A stretch of DNA of 64,000 bases from Pseudomonas sp. 7SR1 (GCF_900156465.1 NZ_LT707064.1:2450501-2514500), one strand, 5' to 3'. Numbered from the stretch's first letter, positions 39,347 to 48,649 are shown. The notes: generated by a model not told the origin, from the sequence alone. Numbers and translations are program-made.

Positions 39347-39826
39347 ATGAATCCGAGATCCAATGGGCACCGTCAGCGTGGCATGGCCCTGCTGGTCAGC
39401 CTGGTTTTCCTGCTGCTGCTCACGCTGATCGGCTTGTCGTCGATGCAGAGCGCCACGCTTCAGGAAAAAATGACCAACAGCGTCATGCTGCGCAATCAGT
39501 CATTCCAGACGGCCGAGGCGGCGTTGAGGATGGGGGAGAGCGCGGTACAGGCCGAGACGTATTCGCTTGCGGTCTGTACCACTGCCACCCAATGCGCGCC
39601 TCCGGCCGAGTCGGCGACGCTCACGGCAGCCGGGCGCAACTCCTCGTCGGGAGTGACCTGGGTCGCCGCCGCTGGTGGGTTCTACGGTGTACAGAACATC
39701 GGCACCACCCTCACGGCGGTCAACGTACCGAGCAACACGTCGGCGACGCTGTACCGGATCACGGCGGTGGCCGTGGCGGGAAATAACCAGCGCAGCGTGG
39801 TGGAGAGCATCTATGCGAAATATTGA
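39347..39826 (+). CDS. pilX: Minor pilin PilX
   Basis: 159 residues from the ATG at 39347; a GTG at 39332 overlapping the pilW stop is an alternative start (164 residues). The leader ends RQRG, before MALLVSLVFLLLLTLIGLSS; the +5 residue is Val, not Glu. 'QSATLQEKMTNSVMLRNQSF' is the PilX signature. Minor pilins without Glu5, like GspK of type II secretion, are expected at the very tip. 14-base overlap with pilY1. Confidence 0.9.
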   Translation: MNPRSNGHRQRGMALLVSLVFLLLLTLIGLSSMQSATLQEKMTNSVMLRNQSFQTAEAALRMGESAVQAETYSLAVCTTATQCAPPAESATLTAAGRNSSSGVTWVAAAGGFYGVQNIGTTLTAVNVPSNTSATLYRITAVAVAGNNQRSVVESIYAKY

Positions 39827-42800
39827 GGCGCTCCGGGGCTGGATGCAGTTGATAGGGGGGGCGCTGCTCAGCCTTTACCTGGCGGCGCCGGCCTATGCGT
39901 TCACGCCCTCGGAGTCGCCGCTGTTGAGTGCGGCTGCGGTTACGCCGAACGTGATGCTGCTGATCGACGATTCGGGAAGTATGAACAACATCATCTGGGC
40001 GTCGGGGTTCGATCCAACGGCGGCGCAACCGCGCACGTTTGCATGCAACTCCAGCAGCAGTTGCAATGACAGGTACGAGCTGGACCTGGACGATTCGAAC
40101 ATCCTGCTAGTGAGCCTGTTGCGCGGTGGCTGCTCCTCCGGTTGGTACGGCTTCTATCGTTCCACCATCGGCCGGGTCTGTCTCCGGCTCCCGGATCCGG
40201 TAGGCGGTGGCAATACCCGCTATACCGCCAGATACCTGGCCTATCTCGTGACCCTGGCCAACGGTTCGAGCCGGGACTTCACCACAGGCTCGATTCCCAC
40301 CGACTATCGGATAAACGTGGCGCGCGACGTTTCCAATGATCTGGTCGCCGGCAACCGGGCCTTGCGCATCGGCCTTGCCACGTTCAATCCTCCCAACAGC
40401 GGCAACTCAGGTCCGGGCGGTTACATCGCCCGGGCCATCAGCGACCTGTCACCCGTCAGTGGCAGCGTCACCCAGACCCAGGCCAATGCCAACTACAGTG
40501 CCCTGGTCACCGCCATCAATGCCCTGGGAGCCGTCGCGAATACGCCGTTGGCCGAGAGTTATTACGAGGTCACCCGTTACTTCAGGGGCATGGCGCCGTA
40601 TTACAACGGCACGCCCAGTACCTATACCAGCCCGATCCAGTACCGCTGCCAGAAAAACTTCGGTGTGGTGATCACCGACGGCTTGCCCACCTATGACCGG
40701 ACGTTTCCCACCAACGATCCCCTAGGCGGCTCACGCTTGCCGAACTGGGATGGCATCGGCACCAACGATGGCGACAATCCCAGTGGCGACGCCGAGGGCG
40801 ACACGCTCTACCTGGACGACATCGCCAAGTTCGCCTTCGATATCGACATGCGTGCCACCGGTACCGACGCCACCGGCAAGAGCTGGAACTCGACGGACTT
40901 TCCCCGGCAGTACCTCAACACCTATACCGTCGGTTTTGCCGTCAATAACCAGATGCTGTCCGACGCGGCCCGTTATGGCGCGGGCCGGTATTACCCGGCG
41001 TCCGATAGCGAGGGCCTGAGCTCGGCCCTGTCATCGGCCCTGAGCGATATCACTTCAAAGGCCGGCTCGGGAGGGGGCGGCGCCGCCAACAGCGCCACGT
41101 TGTCCAGCACTTCCAGTTTCTACCAGACCACCTACGACCCCAAGGACTGGCGCGGCACCATCCGGGCGTTCGGCTTCACTTCGGCAGGTACCGTCAACAC
41201 GGCAGCGGTGCAATGGACCACCGATACCGCCATCGTGCCCGGCGCCACCGCCCCGGTCTATCAGTCCTGGAACAGTGCGACCAACACGCCGGTGACCCTG
41301 GCCTATGGCAACTTCTCACCGGCCCAGCAGACCAGTCTCAGCCAGAACCTGCCCACGGGCATCACCGGCAACGACCTGGTGGAGTGGAGCAAGGGGGTCA
41401 ACAAGACCGGCCTGAAGGTGCGCAGCGCGTTGCTGGGGGACATCATCAATTCGCCCCTGGTGCTGGCATCGCCCAATGACCAGACCGCCGCAGACCTGCT
41501 GAACGACACCAGCTACAGCAATTACCTGACAACCAAGGCGACGAACATGAACGCCAGCCTGGCGGTGAATGCCAACGACGGCTTCTTCAGTGTCATCAAC
41601 AGCACCAACGGGACTCGGCGCTACGCCTATATGCCTTCGAGCGTATTGCCGTCCCTGCAATTGATCGCCAATACCGGCTACGTCAACGGTGTCAGCCACA
41701 AATTCCTGGTGGACGGGCAGATCGGGGTATTCGATACGCAACTGGGCAGTGCCTGGAAGACCATCGCCGTGGGAGGGACGGGGGCCGGGGGCAAGGCGTT
41801 CTTCGCCGTGCAACTGTTCGACGCGACGGCCGGCAACACGATCCGGGCGTTGTGGGAAATCAGCGCACCGGCCGTCGCCAATACGGCCAACGTCTTCAAC
41901 GACCTGGGCTATGCCTACGCGCGCCCGGAGGTCGCCCGATTGGCGGATGGTCGCTGGGCCGCGTTCATCTCCAATGGCTACGGCAGCCATTCCGGCGTGG
42001 CCGCGCTGTATGTGGTGGATATTCGCGACGGCTCGTTGATCAGGAAGATCGTCATCAACAGCAGCGAGACCGATAACGGCCTGTCTTCGGTCAAACTCCG
42101 GGTCAACTCCCAGAATGTGGTTCAGGCCGCCTACGGCGGCGACCTGAAAGGGCGCATGTGGAAGTTCGACCTCAGCGGCACCTCCCCGACCACCTGGGGC
42201 CTGGCGTTCGCCGGCCAGCCGTTGTTCACCGCACCGGGTGGCGCGACCCAGCCGATCACGGTTCAACCCTTGCTGGCGGACAACCCCCAAGGCGGCGTCC
42301 AGGTCTTTTTCGGTACCGGCAAGTTCAACGAGGCAGTGGACAAGCTCAACAAGGACCTGCAGGGCTTCTACTCGATCTGGGACGCTCCCGGAGGCACCGG
42401 GCAGGTCACCGTGTCGAACCTGCAGGCCCAATCGATCACCGGGGTTTTTTCAGGCAGCACAGGGGGGCAATTCGTGACCACCAGCCAGACCAACGTGGCT
42501 TACCCGGTGCGCAAGGGCTGGTACCTGCCCTTGGTGTACAACAATGCGTTGACGGGGGAGCGAGTGATCAATCCGGCCAACCTGGTACTCGGACGCGTTG
42601 TGTTCACCACCGCCGCAGTGGACACCACCGACCCCTGTGCCAGCTTCGGTACTGGCAAATTGATCGAAGTGGATGCTTTCAACGGTAAGATGCTCAACTA
42701 TGCGGTGCTCGACACCAACGGTGACGGCATGCTCAACAGCCTCGACACGATTTCCGCCGGGGTGGTCTTCACCGGTGGTATCCCGACCTTGAGTGCCGTC

Positions 42801-42917
42801 GTCAGTGCCAACGGCGCCACCAACATGGTCGTGAACGACTCCGGCGGCGGTATCACCGACCTGCTGGGGAAAGCCGTTGGCGGCAGCCGCCGCATCATGT
42901 GGCGGCAAATACAATGA
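39813..42917 (+). CDS. pilY1: Pilus tip adhesin/mechanosensor PilY1
   Basis: 1034 residues. Signal peptide to about residue 29 (LAAPAYA). The N-terminal von Willebrand A-like region has the MIDAS motif DDSGS (52-56), and the C-terminal PilC/PilY1 beta-propeller ends with an EF-hand-like calcium loop DTNGDGMLNSLD (967-978). PilY1 sits at the pilus tip, governs extension/retraction with calcium and signals surface contact. It overlaps pilX by 14 bases. I see no RGD motif. A pilY2 gene is missing between it and pilE. Confidence 0.95.
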   Translation: MRNIEALRGWMQLIGGALLSLYLAAPAYAFTPSESPLLSAAAVTPNVMLLIDDSGSMNNIIWASGFDPTAAQPRTFACNSSSSCNDRYELDLDDSNILLVSLLRGGCSSGWYGFYRSTIGRVCLRLPDPVGGGNTRYTARYLAYLVTLANGSSRDFTTGSIPTDYRINVARDVSNDLVAGNRALRIGLATFNPPNSGNSGPGGYIARAISDLSPVSGSVTQTQANANYSALVTAINALGAVANTPLAESYYEVTRYFRGMAPYYNGTPSTYTSPIQYRCQKNFGVVITDGLPTYDRTFPTNDPLGGSRLPNWDGIGTNDGDNPSGDAEGDTLYLDDIAKFAFDIDMRATGTDATGKSWNSTDFPRQYLNTYTVGFAVNNQMLSDAARYGAGRYYPASDSEGLSSALSSALSDITSKAGSGGGGAANSATLSSTSSFYQTTYDPKDWRGTIRAFGFTSAGTVNTAAVQWTTDTAIVPGATAPVYQSWNSATNTPVTLAYGNFSPAQQTSLSQNLPTGITGNDLVEWSKGVNKTGLKVRSALLGDIINSPLVLASPNDQTAADLLNDTSYSNYLTTKATNMNASLAVNANDGFFSVINSTNGTRRYAYMPSSVLPSLQLIANTGYVNGVSHKFLVDGQIGVFDTQLGSAWKTIAVGGTGAGGKAFFAVQLFDATAGNTIRALWEISAPAVANTANVFNDLGYAYARPEVARLADGRWAAFISNGYGSHSGVAALYVVDIRDGSLIRKIVINSSETDNGLSSVKLRVNSQNVVQAAYGGDLKGRMWKFDLSGTSPTTWGLAFAGQPLFTAPGGATQPITVQPLLADNPQGGVQVFFGTGKFNEAVDKLNKDLQGFYSIWDAPGGTGQVTVSNLQAQSITGVFSGSTGGQFVTTSQTNVAYPVRKGWYLPLVYNNALTGERVINPANLVLGRVVFTTAAVDTTDPCASFGTGKLIEVDAFNGKMLNYAVLDTNGDGMLNSLDTISAGVVFTGGIPTLSAVVSANGATNMVVNDSGGGITDLLGKAVGGSRRIMWRQIQ

Positions 42918-42926
42918 GGGATAGAC

Positions 42927-43328
42927 ATGCGCAGAGCCAACCGGGGTTTCACCTTGATCGAAATCATGATCGTGATCGCCATCATCGGTATCGTGATCAC
43001 CGTCGGTTATCCGAGCCTGACCGAGTACATGAAAAAAGGCCGTCGCGCCGAAATCGCCGGCCTGCTGTCGGAACAGGCGCAGATCCTCGAACGCTACTAT
43101 TCGAAGAACAATGTGTACACCAATGCCACCGGGCTGAGCAGTGGCAATGATTTCTACACCATCACCCAGACATTGGCGGACCAGAGCTTCACCCTGACCG
43201 CCGTACGCAAAAGCGGTTCGTCCATGGCCACGGACAAGTGCGGTGATTTCACGATCAACAACACGGGCGCCAGGGGCATGCTCAACGCCGCTGCCGGGTT
43301 GACCGCCAAGGATTGCTGGGGCCGCTGA
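42927..43328 (+). CDS. pilE: Minor pilin PilE
   Basis: 133 residues. Leader ends NRG; mature FTLIEIMIVIAIIGIVI has Glu at +5 and the 'GYPSLTEYMKKGRRAEI' helix. Two C-terminal cysteines (Cys near 110 and 130) frame the D-region. It links the tip complex to the major pilin. Nine bases after pilY1, with GAGGG upstream. Confidence 0.92.
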   Translation: MRRANRGFTLIEIMIVIAIIGIVITVGYPSLTEYMKKGRRAEIAGLLSEQAQILERYYSKNNVYTNATGLSSGNDFYTITQTLADQSFTLTAVRKSGSSMATDKCGDFTINNTGARGMLNAAAGLTAKDCWGR

Positions 43329-43381
43329 GTTTTTTATCCGGGCGCTCTGCGGCGCTCCTGTCTTATGAGTCGAATCGGAAC

Positions 43382-44482
43382 ATGATCAGGCAACAACAAG
43401 TGGTGGTTGTCGGCGGCGGAGTCATTGGCCTGCTGACGGCGTTCAATCTGGCTTCGGAAGGCCAGCGCGTGGTCCTGCTGGACCGTTCCAGTGTCGGCCA
43501 GGAGTCGTCCTGGGCTGGTGGCGGTATCGTGTCGCCGCTGTACCCCTGGCGCTACAGCCCGGCGGTTACGGCGCTGGCGCATTGGTCGCAGGATTTTTAT
43601 CCACAGCTGGGGCAACGCTTGTTCGCGACTACCGGAATCGACCCCCAGGTGCATGTCACTGGCCTGTATTGGCTGGACCTGGACGATCAGGACGAAGCGT
43701 TGGCCTGGGCCGGGCGGCAAGGACGTCCGTTGCGGGCTGTGGACATCTGCGCCGTCCATGATGCGGTTCCGGTACTGGGGGCGGGTTTCTCCCGGGCGAT
43801 CCATATGGCTGACGTAGCCAATGTGCGCAATCCACGGCTGGTTAAATCCCTCAAGGCCGCCTTGCTGGCGTTGCCCAACGTCACCCTGCATGAACAGTGC
43901 GAAGTCAGCGGCTTCATTCGTGACGGCGGGCGTGTCGTCGGGGTGGACTGCTCGGCGGGGCAAGTGCGTGGCGACCAAGTGGTGCTGGCCGCCGGTGCCT
44001 GGAGCGGTGAGTTGTTGCAGACGCTGGGATTGAAGTTGCCCGTCGAGCCGGTCAAGGGCCAGATGATTCTGTACAAATGTGCATCGGACTTCCTGTCCAG
44101 CATGGTTCTGGCCAGGGGCCGTTATGCAATCCCACGTCGCGACGGGCATATCCTGGTGGGCAGTACGCTGGAGCATGCAGGTTTCGACAAGACTCCCACC
44201 GATGTCGCGTTGCAGAGCCTCAAGGCTTCGGCAGAGCAATTGATTCCGGGGCTGGCAGATGCCGAAGTGGTCGGCCACTGGGCCGGGCTGCGGCCTGGGT
44301 CGCCGGAGGGGATTCCCTATATCGGTGAAGTCCCGGGGGTTGCCGGCTTGTGGTTGAACTGTGGGCATTACCGCAACGGGTTGGTATTGGCGCCAGCATC
44401 GTGTCAGTTGCTGGCGGATGTGATGCTGGGGCGTGAGCCGGTGATTGATCCTGCGCCGTATGCGCCGGCGGGGCGGATGTAG
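43382..44482 (+). CDS. thiO: Glycine oxidase ThiO
   Basis: 366 residues. FAD-dependent: GxGxxG in 'VVVVGGGVIGLLTAFNLA' at the N terminus, 'SSWAGGGIVSPLYPWR' substrate/FAD region, and 'GHYRNGLVLAPAS' at the C terminus. ThiO oxidises glycine to the iminoglycine used for the thiazole ring of thiamine. It follows pilE by 53 bases, the order found in P. aeruginosa. ATG at 43382; an earlier open frame starts inside pilE. It could also be a related D-amino acid oxidase, but the motifs favour ThiO. Confidence 0.9.
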   Translation: MIRQQQVVVVGGGVIGLLTAFNLASEGQRVVLLDRSSVGQESSWAGGGIVSPLYPWRYSPAVTALAHWSQDFYPQLGQRLFATTGIDPQVHVTGLYWLDLDDQDEALAWAGRQGRPLRAVDICAVHDAVPVLGAGFSRAIHMADVANVRNPRLVKSLKAALLALPNVTLHEQCEVSGFIRDGGRVVGVDCSAGQVRGDQVVLAAGAWSGELLQTLGLKLPVEPVKGQMILYKCASDFLSSMVLARGRYAIPRRDGHILVGSTLEHAGFDKTPTDVALQSLKASAEQLIPGLADAEVVGHWAGLRPGSPEGIPYIGEVPGVAGLWLNCGHYRNGLVLAPASCQLLADVMLGREPVIDPAPYAPAGRM

Positions 44483-44599
44483 GGGCTTGCGGTTGTACTC
44501 CGATCCAATGTGGCAGCGAGCCTGTTCGCGATGGCGTCCTTGCAGTTGGTCAGTTTTTTGACCGAGTACATATCCATTGCTGCGGTAACGGCCACCTAT

Positions 44600-44875
44600 G
44601 GTTTCGCCCTTACGGCGACCTACTTTCTTTCAAACGCCAAAGAAAGTAGGCAAAGAACGCTCCGCCCCAGCGTACGGCCCCTCGCCAAGGCTCGGGGTTC
44701 CTTCGCTCCGGCATTCATCAGGGGGGCATCGGCTCCGGTCCGCTGCGCTTGACCTCCACTCGATGGGTTCGACTGCGTCGAACGGCGCTGCGCGCCATCC
44801 CCCTGATGAACGCCTGCGCTCAGCCTGCCGAAGGGGCGGAAGATCAAAAGCCGCGGCGCCGCTTATAGCTCGACA
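44600..44875. repeat. Large structured intergenic repeat
   Basis: Part of the 770 gene-free bases between thiO and the DUF6124 gene (44483-45252). It holds the perfect inverted arms TACTTTCTTT / AAAGAAAGTA (44621-44630 / 44639-44648) and TTCATCAGGGGG / CCCCCTGATGAA (44714-44725 / 44799-44810), a stem-loop of about 100 bases. The TACTTTCTTT...AAAGAAAGTA core recurs, as far as I recall, at many intergenic sites in P. fluorescens genomes, so this is a dispersed element. Open frames here are not convincing as genes. Confidence 0.6.
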
Positions 44876-44903
44876 CGGCTCTCGAAAGCGTACACAGACC
44901 CAT

Positions 44904-45008
44904 TGTGGGAGCGAGCCCTGCTCGCGATGGCGGTGGATCAGTCGATGCAAATGCTGAATGACAGACCGCTATCGTCGGATCGCCGCCCGGAGCAGGCTCG
45001 CTCCCACG
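44904..45008. repeat. REP doublet
   Basis: TGTGGGAGCGAGCCCTGCTCG at the left and the inverted partner GGAGCAGGCTCGCTCCCACG at the right, about 60 bases apart. The remainder of the gap up to 45252 shows no gene and is the likely promoter region of the DUF6124 gene. Confidence 0.78.
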
Positions 45009-45252
45009 AGGATTGACGTTGGCTGAGAAATAACCGGCCGCCGCAGAGTTGTTGTGAACCAGCTGACAGCTGTTCGAGATTTGTGGGAATGGTCGGACAA
45101 CGTCCAAGCTGAAGCTGATTTTTCCGACGAGCTTTGGCGGTTGCCGGGTGGGAAGGCTTATCGCTAACCTTTTTCGGTCGCTGCCAATTCAGCGTCCGGG
45201 CGTCGCGGTCTGTCTAAAACTTGGTAATCCATTTTCTTGTTGGAGTACCGCA

Positions 45253-45618
45253 ATGAGTGACAAATCTCAATCACGTTCAGAAACCAACAACGCTTCTCCC
45301 TGTTCCAGCCTTAATCCAGAAAAGCTCGATGAAGCCGCCAAGCGCGCCCTCGACTATTACCTGACCCCTGCACCTGAAGTCAAAAAGAAGCCAGCCTCAA
45401 ACCAATTGTTCACCGTCGTGGAGGGCGTAGACGCCGAATGTCTCCTCGCCAACCTGAGCGAAACCCTGGCATCCGCCAACGCAACGCTAAGCGACCTGGC
45501 TTTCGAGCTTGATGGTTCGCGCCGGCATGTTGCCCTGGGTGTGCAGCAACTGATCGAGCTGAGCGAATTGCTGGCTAATCGAGTGTTGGATGAGCGGGTG
45601 CCGGTGGCAGTGGATTAG
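45253..45618 (+). CDS. DUF6124 family protein
   Basis: 121 residues. Recognised from 'EAAKRALDYYLTP' and the block 'LLANLSETLASANATLSDLA' / 'RRHVALGVQQLIELSELL', typical of DUF6124, a Pseudomonas family that occurs in multiple paralogues. No signal peptide or membrane segment; function unknown. ATG at 45253 is preceded by GGAG. It is an insertion between thiO and pilR relative to PAO1, flanked by repeats on both sides. Confidence 0.85.
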   Translation: MSDKSQSRSETNNASPCSSLNPEKLDEAAKRALDYYLTPAPEVKKKPASNQLFTVVEGVDAECLLANLSETLASANATLSDLAFELDGSRRHVALGVQQLIELSELLANRVLDERVPVAVD

Positions 45619-45662
45619 AGGAGATGTTGCAGCTCAGTGGAGCTGCAAGGCAACACAAGATC

Positions 45663-45692
45663 TGTGGCGAGGGGATTCATCCCCTCGCCACA
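45663..45692. repeat. Perfect palindrome, GTGGCGAGGGG family
   Basis: Arms TGTGGCGAGGGG / CCCCTCGCCACA around ATTCAT, in the convergent gap between the DUF6124 gene and pilR. Same arms as at 37591-37620. Confidence 0.85.
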
Positions 45693-45716
45693 GGGGGCAG
45701 CATGGCTCTTGGTTGA

Positions 45717-47063
45717 TCAATCCAACCCCAACTTCTTCAACCGGTACCGCATCGACCGAAACGACAACTTCAACCGCTGCGCCGCCGCCGTGCGATTCCA
45801 GCGGGTTTCCTCCAGGGCCTGGAGGATGACTTTGCGTTCGACGTCCTCCAGATAGTCTTCCAGGTTGTCGACCCGCATCAGATCGGGGTTGGTGGTGTCG
45901 GTGATTCCATTGCCTTCGGCCAGGCGTAGGTCGCCGGCTTCGATCTGTTGGTGCTCGCAGAGCGTATAGGCCCGTTCGAGCATGTTTTCCAGCTCTCGCA
46001 CGTTACCGGGGAAGCGGTAGTTTCGAAGGGCCTCGAGGGCTTGGGGATGGAGCCTGGCGGCTGGGTTGCCGGTGGTGGCAGCCAGGCGCTGGAGCATGTG
46101 GTTGGCCAGCGGTTCGATGTCTTCGCGGCGTTCGCGTAGGGGCGGGACGCGCAGTTCGATGACGTTCAGTCGATAGTACAGGTCCTGGCGAAAGCGTCCG
46201 GCGGCGACTTCGGCGTCCAGGTCCTTATGGGTGGCGCAGAGGATGCGGACATCCACCACTTCCTCCTGCTGTCCGCCAACGGCGCGCACGGCTTTTTCCT
46301 GGATCGCCCGCAGCAGTTTGACCTGCATCGCCAGAGGCAGGTCGGCCACTTCATCGAGAAACAGGGTGCCACCATTGGCGGCTTGGAACAGGCCGGGCTT
46401 GTCCTCGATGGCGCCGCTGAAGCTGCCTTTTCGATGGCCGAAAAACTCGCTTTCCATCAGTTCTGTCGGAATGGCCCCACAGTTGACTGGCACGAAAGCC
46501 TGGCTGGAGCGTGGCCCTTGCTCATGGATCAGGCGCGCCACCAGTTCCTTGCCGCAACCCGATTCCCCGCTGATGTAGACCGGTGCCTGGCTGCGGGCGA
46601 GTTTCTCGATCTGTTTGCGCACATTGCGCATTGGCGGAGAGTCCCCCAGCAGGCAGCGTTCGATGGTGGCGGTCGGGGCGGCGACTGTCGGCAGGCGCAG
46701 GGCGCTGGCGACCAGTTCCCGCAGCCGGCCCAGGTCCACCGGCTTGGTAAGAAAATCAAAAGCCCCTGCCTTCAAGGCGTCGATGGCTATTTCCAGGCTG
46801 CCATAGGCGGTGATCATCGCCACTGGCAATTGGGGATAGCGCTGCTGGATGTGCTGTACCAGCTCCAGGCCCGTGCCGTCGGGCAGGCGCATGTCGGTCA
46901 GGCACAAGTCGAAGGCATCGCTCGCCAGCAGGGCACGGGCCTCGGCAAGGTCCCTGGCGCTGCGGGTGTCGAGTTTCATCCGTCCCAGGGTGATGTCCAG
47001 GAGTTCGCGGATGTCCGGCTCGTCATCGACGATCAGGATTCGTTGCCGTGAGCGTGTATTCAA
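45717..47063 (-). CDS. pilR: Sigma-54-dependent response regulator PilR
   Basis: 448 residues. Receiver domain with phospho-acceptor Asp57 (in 'DLCLTDMRLPDG'), AAA+ domain with Walker A GESGCGKE (166-173) and a C-terminal Fis-type HTH. It activates pilA with sigma-54 in response to PilS. The sigma-54 contact loop is GSFSGA (213-218) in place of the usual GAFTGA. The start is a TTG overlapping the pilS TGA (TTGA); the alternative ATG further upstream lies inside pilS and adds 30 unrelated residues. Transcribed after pilS. Confidence 0.94.
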   Translation of the reverse strand: MNTRSRQRILIVDDEPDIRELLDITLGRMKLDTRSARDLAEARALLASDAFDLCLTDMRLPDGTGLELVQHIQQRYPQLPVAMITAYGSLEIAIDALKAGAFDFLTKPVDLGRLRELVASALRLPTVAAPTATIERCLLGDSPPMRNVRKQIEKLARSQAPVYISGESGCGKELVARLIHEQGPRSSQAFVPVNCGAIPTELMESEFFGHRKGSFSGAIEDKPGLFQAANGGTLFLDEVADLPLAMQVKLLRAIQEKAVRAVGGQQEEVVDVRILCATHKDLDAEVAAGRFRQDLYYRLNVIELRVPPLRERREDIEPLANHMLQRLAATTGNPAARLHPQALEALRNYRFPGNVRELENMLERAYTLCEHQQIEAGDLRLAEGNGITDTTNPDLMRVDNLEDYLEDVERKVILQALEETRWNRTAAAQRLKLSFRSMRYRLKKLGLD

Positions 47064-48649
47064 ATCTGTTTCCGTCCATGAGCAAAAGTGATGCGAAAGC
47101 AGCCGCCGCCTTGGCGTGGTTTGAAGTCTAGGCGGGCCTGGTTGCTTTCGCACAGCTCACGGGACAGGTAGAGCCCAAGGCCGGTGCCCTGGCTGCTGGT
47201 GGTAAAGAAGGGTTCGAACAGGTGCGCCTGCTGGTCCGGCGTCACGCCGGCGCCGTTATCGATGATGTCCAGGGTGGGCAGGTGGCTGTGAGGGTCGATG
47301 AACAGATTCAGCCAGGCCTCGGCCTGTTCATGAAGCTGCGCGCTGTGGCGCCAGGCGTTGCGCAGCAGATTGTCGACCACTTGGGTCAGCTGATCCGGAT
47401 CCATGAGCGTGGTGTAGTCGCCCGGCTCTATGCTCAGGTGCAATTGCTGGTATGCGGCCGCGCTTTGGCGCGCCTGCTGGACAAACTGGTCGAGCCAGGC
47501 GCGAAGATCCAGCCGTTGGGGCGTGGTCTGCTGGCGGCGGGAAAGCTGCAGGACGTTTTCGATGACGCGGTTCATTCGCTGGGAGTGATCTTGAATAATC
47601 TGCGTCAGACGCCGGTCTGCGTCGTTCAGTTCCTCGGATTCGCGCAGCAATTGCGCCGCGTGGCTGATGGCCCCCAGGGGATTGCGGATCTCATGGGCAA
47701 TACCGGCGGTGAGGCGCCCGAGGGAGGCGAGTTTCAGTTGCTGGGCCTGCTGGGCCACCTGGGCCAGGTCTTCGAGGAATACCAGAATCTGATGCTGTTC
47801 GTTGTGCCCCAGGGCGATGAAGCTCGGTTGCAGGGTCAGGCCCGTGCCGGCGATGGTCAGGCTTGGCGGACGCAGGCTGGGGTTGTTCTGCCACAGCAGC
47901 AGACGCTCGACCAGGGCCGTGGAGTAGTCGTCGATGGGCTGGCCGATCAGGTCGTGCATGCCCAGCAGGTTCAGCGCGCTTTCGTTGGCCAATTGCACCC
48001 GCCGCTCACGGTCCAGGACCAGGATGCCGGTGCGCATGCGTTGCAGGATCAGCGCGTTGAGCGCTTCGAGGCCGATGACTTCACTGGCGCGCTGCTCGGC
48101 CAGGGTTTCACTGGCTTCCAGGCGCCGGGTCAGGCCCTGCACCAGCAGTGCTGCGGCAAAGCACAGCGCTCCCAGGGTGCCGGCCTGTAGATAACTGCTG
48201 GGACGGTTCGAATCGCTCAGGCCGAGAAAAAACGTCGAACTGACGATGCCGAGGGTGGCGACGGCCGCGATCAACAGGCCGATGCGGCCTCGCAGCAGCG
48301 TATTGCCGATGGCCACGGAAACGATGAGCAGGTTGCCGACGGCGCTGGGGGCGCCGCCTGCGGCGAAGAACAGCCATGAAAGCAGCAAGACGTCGGTCAG
48401 TGCCAGGCCGAACAGCCGGGCAGGGCGCCGAGTGTTTTCAAGAAACACCACCAGCAGGATGTTCAGGACCAGATACAACCAGCTGCCGCTGCGCAGCAGG
48501 TCGTCGCTGGCGAACTCCAGCAGGCGGTTATCCATGTTGCTGGTAATCAGTAGCACCAGCGTGATGCCGATGCTCAATCGGTACAGGTGATACAGGCGCA
48601 GCAGGCGTTGCGTCTGCTTGACGCGAGGGCTCGCTGTCTCAGTGGTCAC
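47060..48649 (-). CDS. pilS: Sensor histidine kinase PilS
   Basis: 529 residues. About six transmembrane segments in the first 190 residues, then a PAS domain and HisKA with the phospho-His in 'GIAHEIRNPLGAISHAAQLL', then HATPase with N-box 'NLLRNAWRHS', G1 DNGAG and G2 GTGLGLYLS. It senses pilin levels in the membrane and phosphorylates PilR. GTG start; its start overlaps the PP0621-type gene by 11 bases and its stop overlaps pilR. Confidence 0.95.
   Translation of the reverse strand: MTTETASPRVKQTQRLLRLYHLYRLSIGITLVLLITSNMDNRLLEFASDDLLRSGSWLYLVLNILLVVFLENTRRPARLFGLALTDVLLLSWLFFAAGGAPSAVGNLLIVSVAIGNTLLRGRIGLLIAAVATLGIVSSTFFLGLSDSNRPSSYLQAGTLGALCFAAALLVQGLTRRLEASETLAEQRASEVIGLEALNALILQRMRTGILVLDRERRVQLANESALNLLGMHDLIGQPIDDYSTALVERLLLWQNNPSLRPPSLTIAGTGLTLQPSFIALGHNEQHQILVFLEDLAQVAQQAQQLKLASLGRLTAGIAHEIRNPLGAISHAAQLLRESEELNDADRRLTQIIQDHSQRMNRVIENVLQLSRRQQTTPQRLDLRAWLDQFVQQARQSAAAYQQLHLSIEPGDYTTLMDPDQLTQVVDNLLRNAWRHSAQLHEQAEAWLNLFIDPHSHLPTLDIIDNGAGVTPDQQAHLFEPFFTTSSQGTGLGLYLSRELCESNQARLDFKPRQGGGCFRITFAHGRKQI

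Noticed and set aside
44598..44957. Overlapping open frames of 75-119 codons on both strands in the thiO-DUF6124 gap
   Set aside because: They lie in repeated palindromic DNA, on both strands at once, with no ribosome sites or recognisable protein features.
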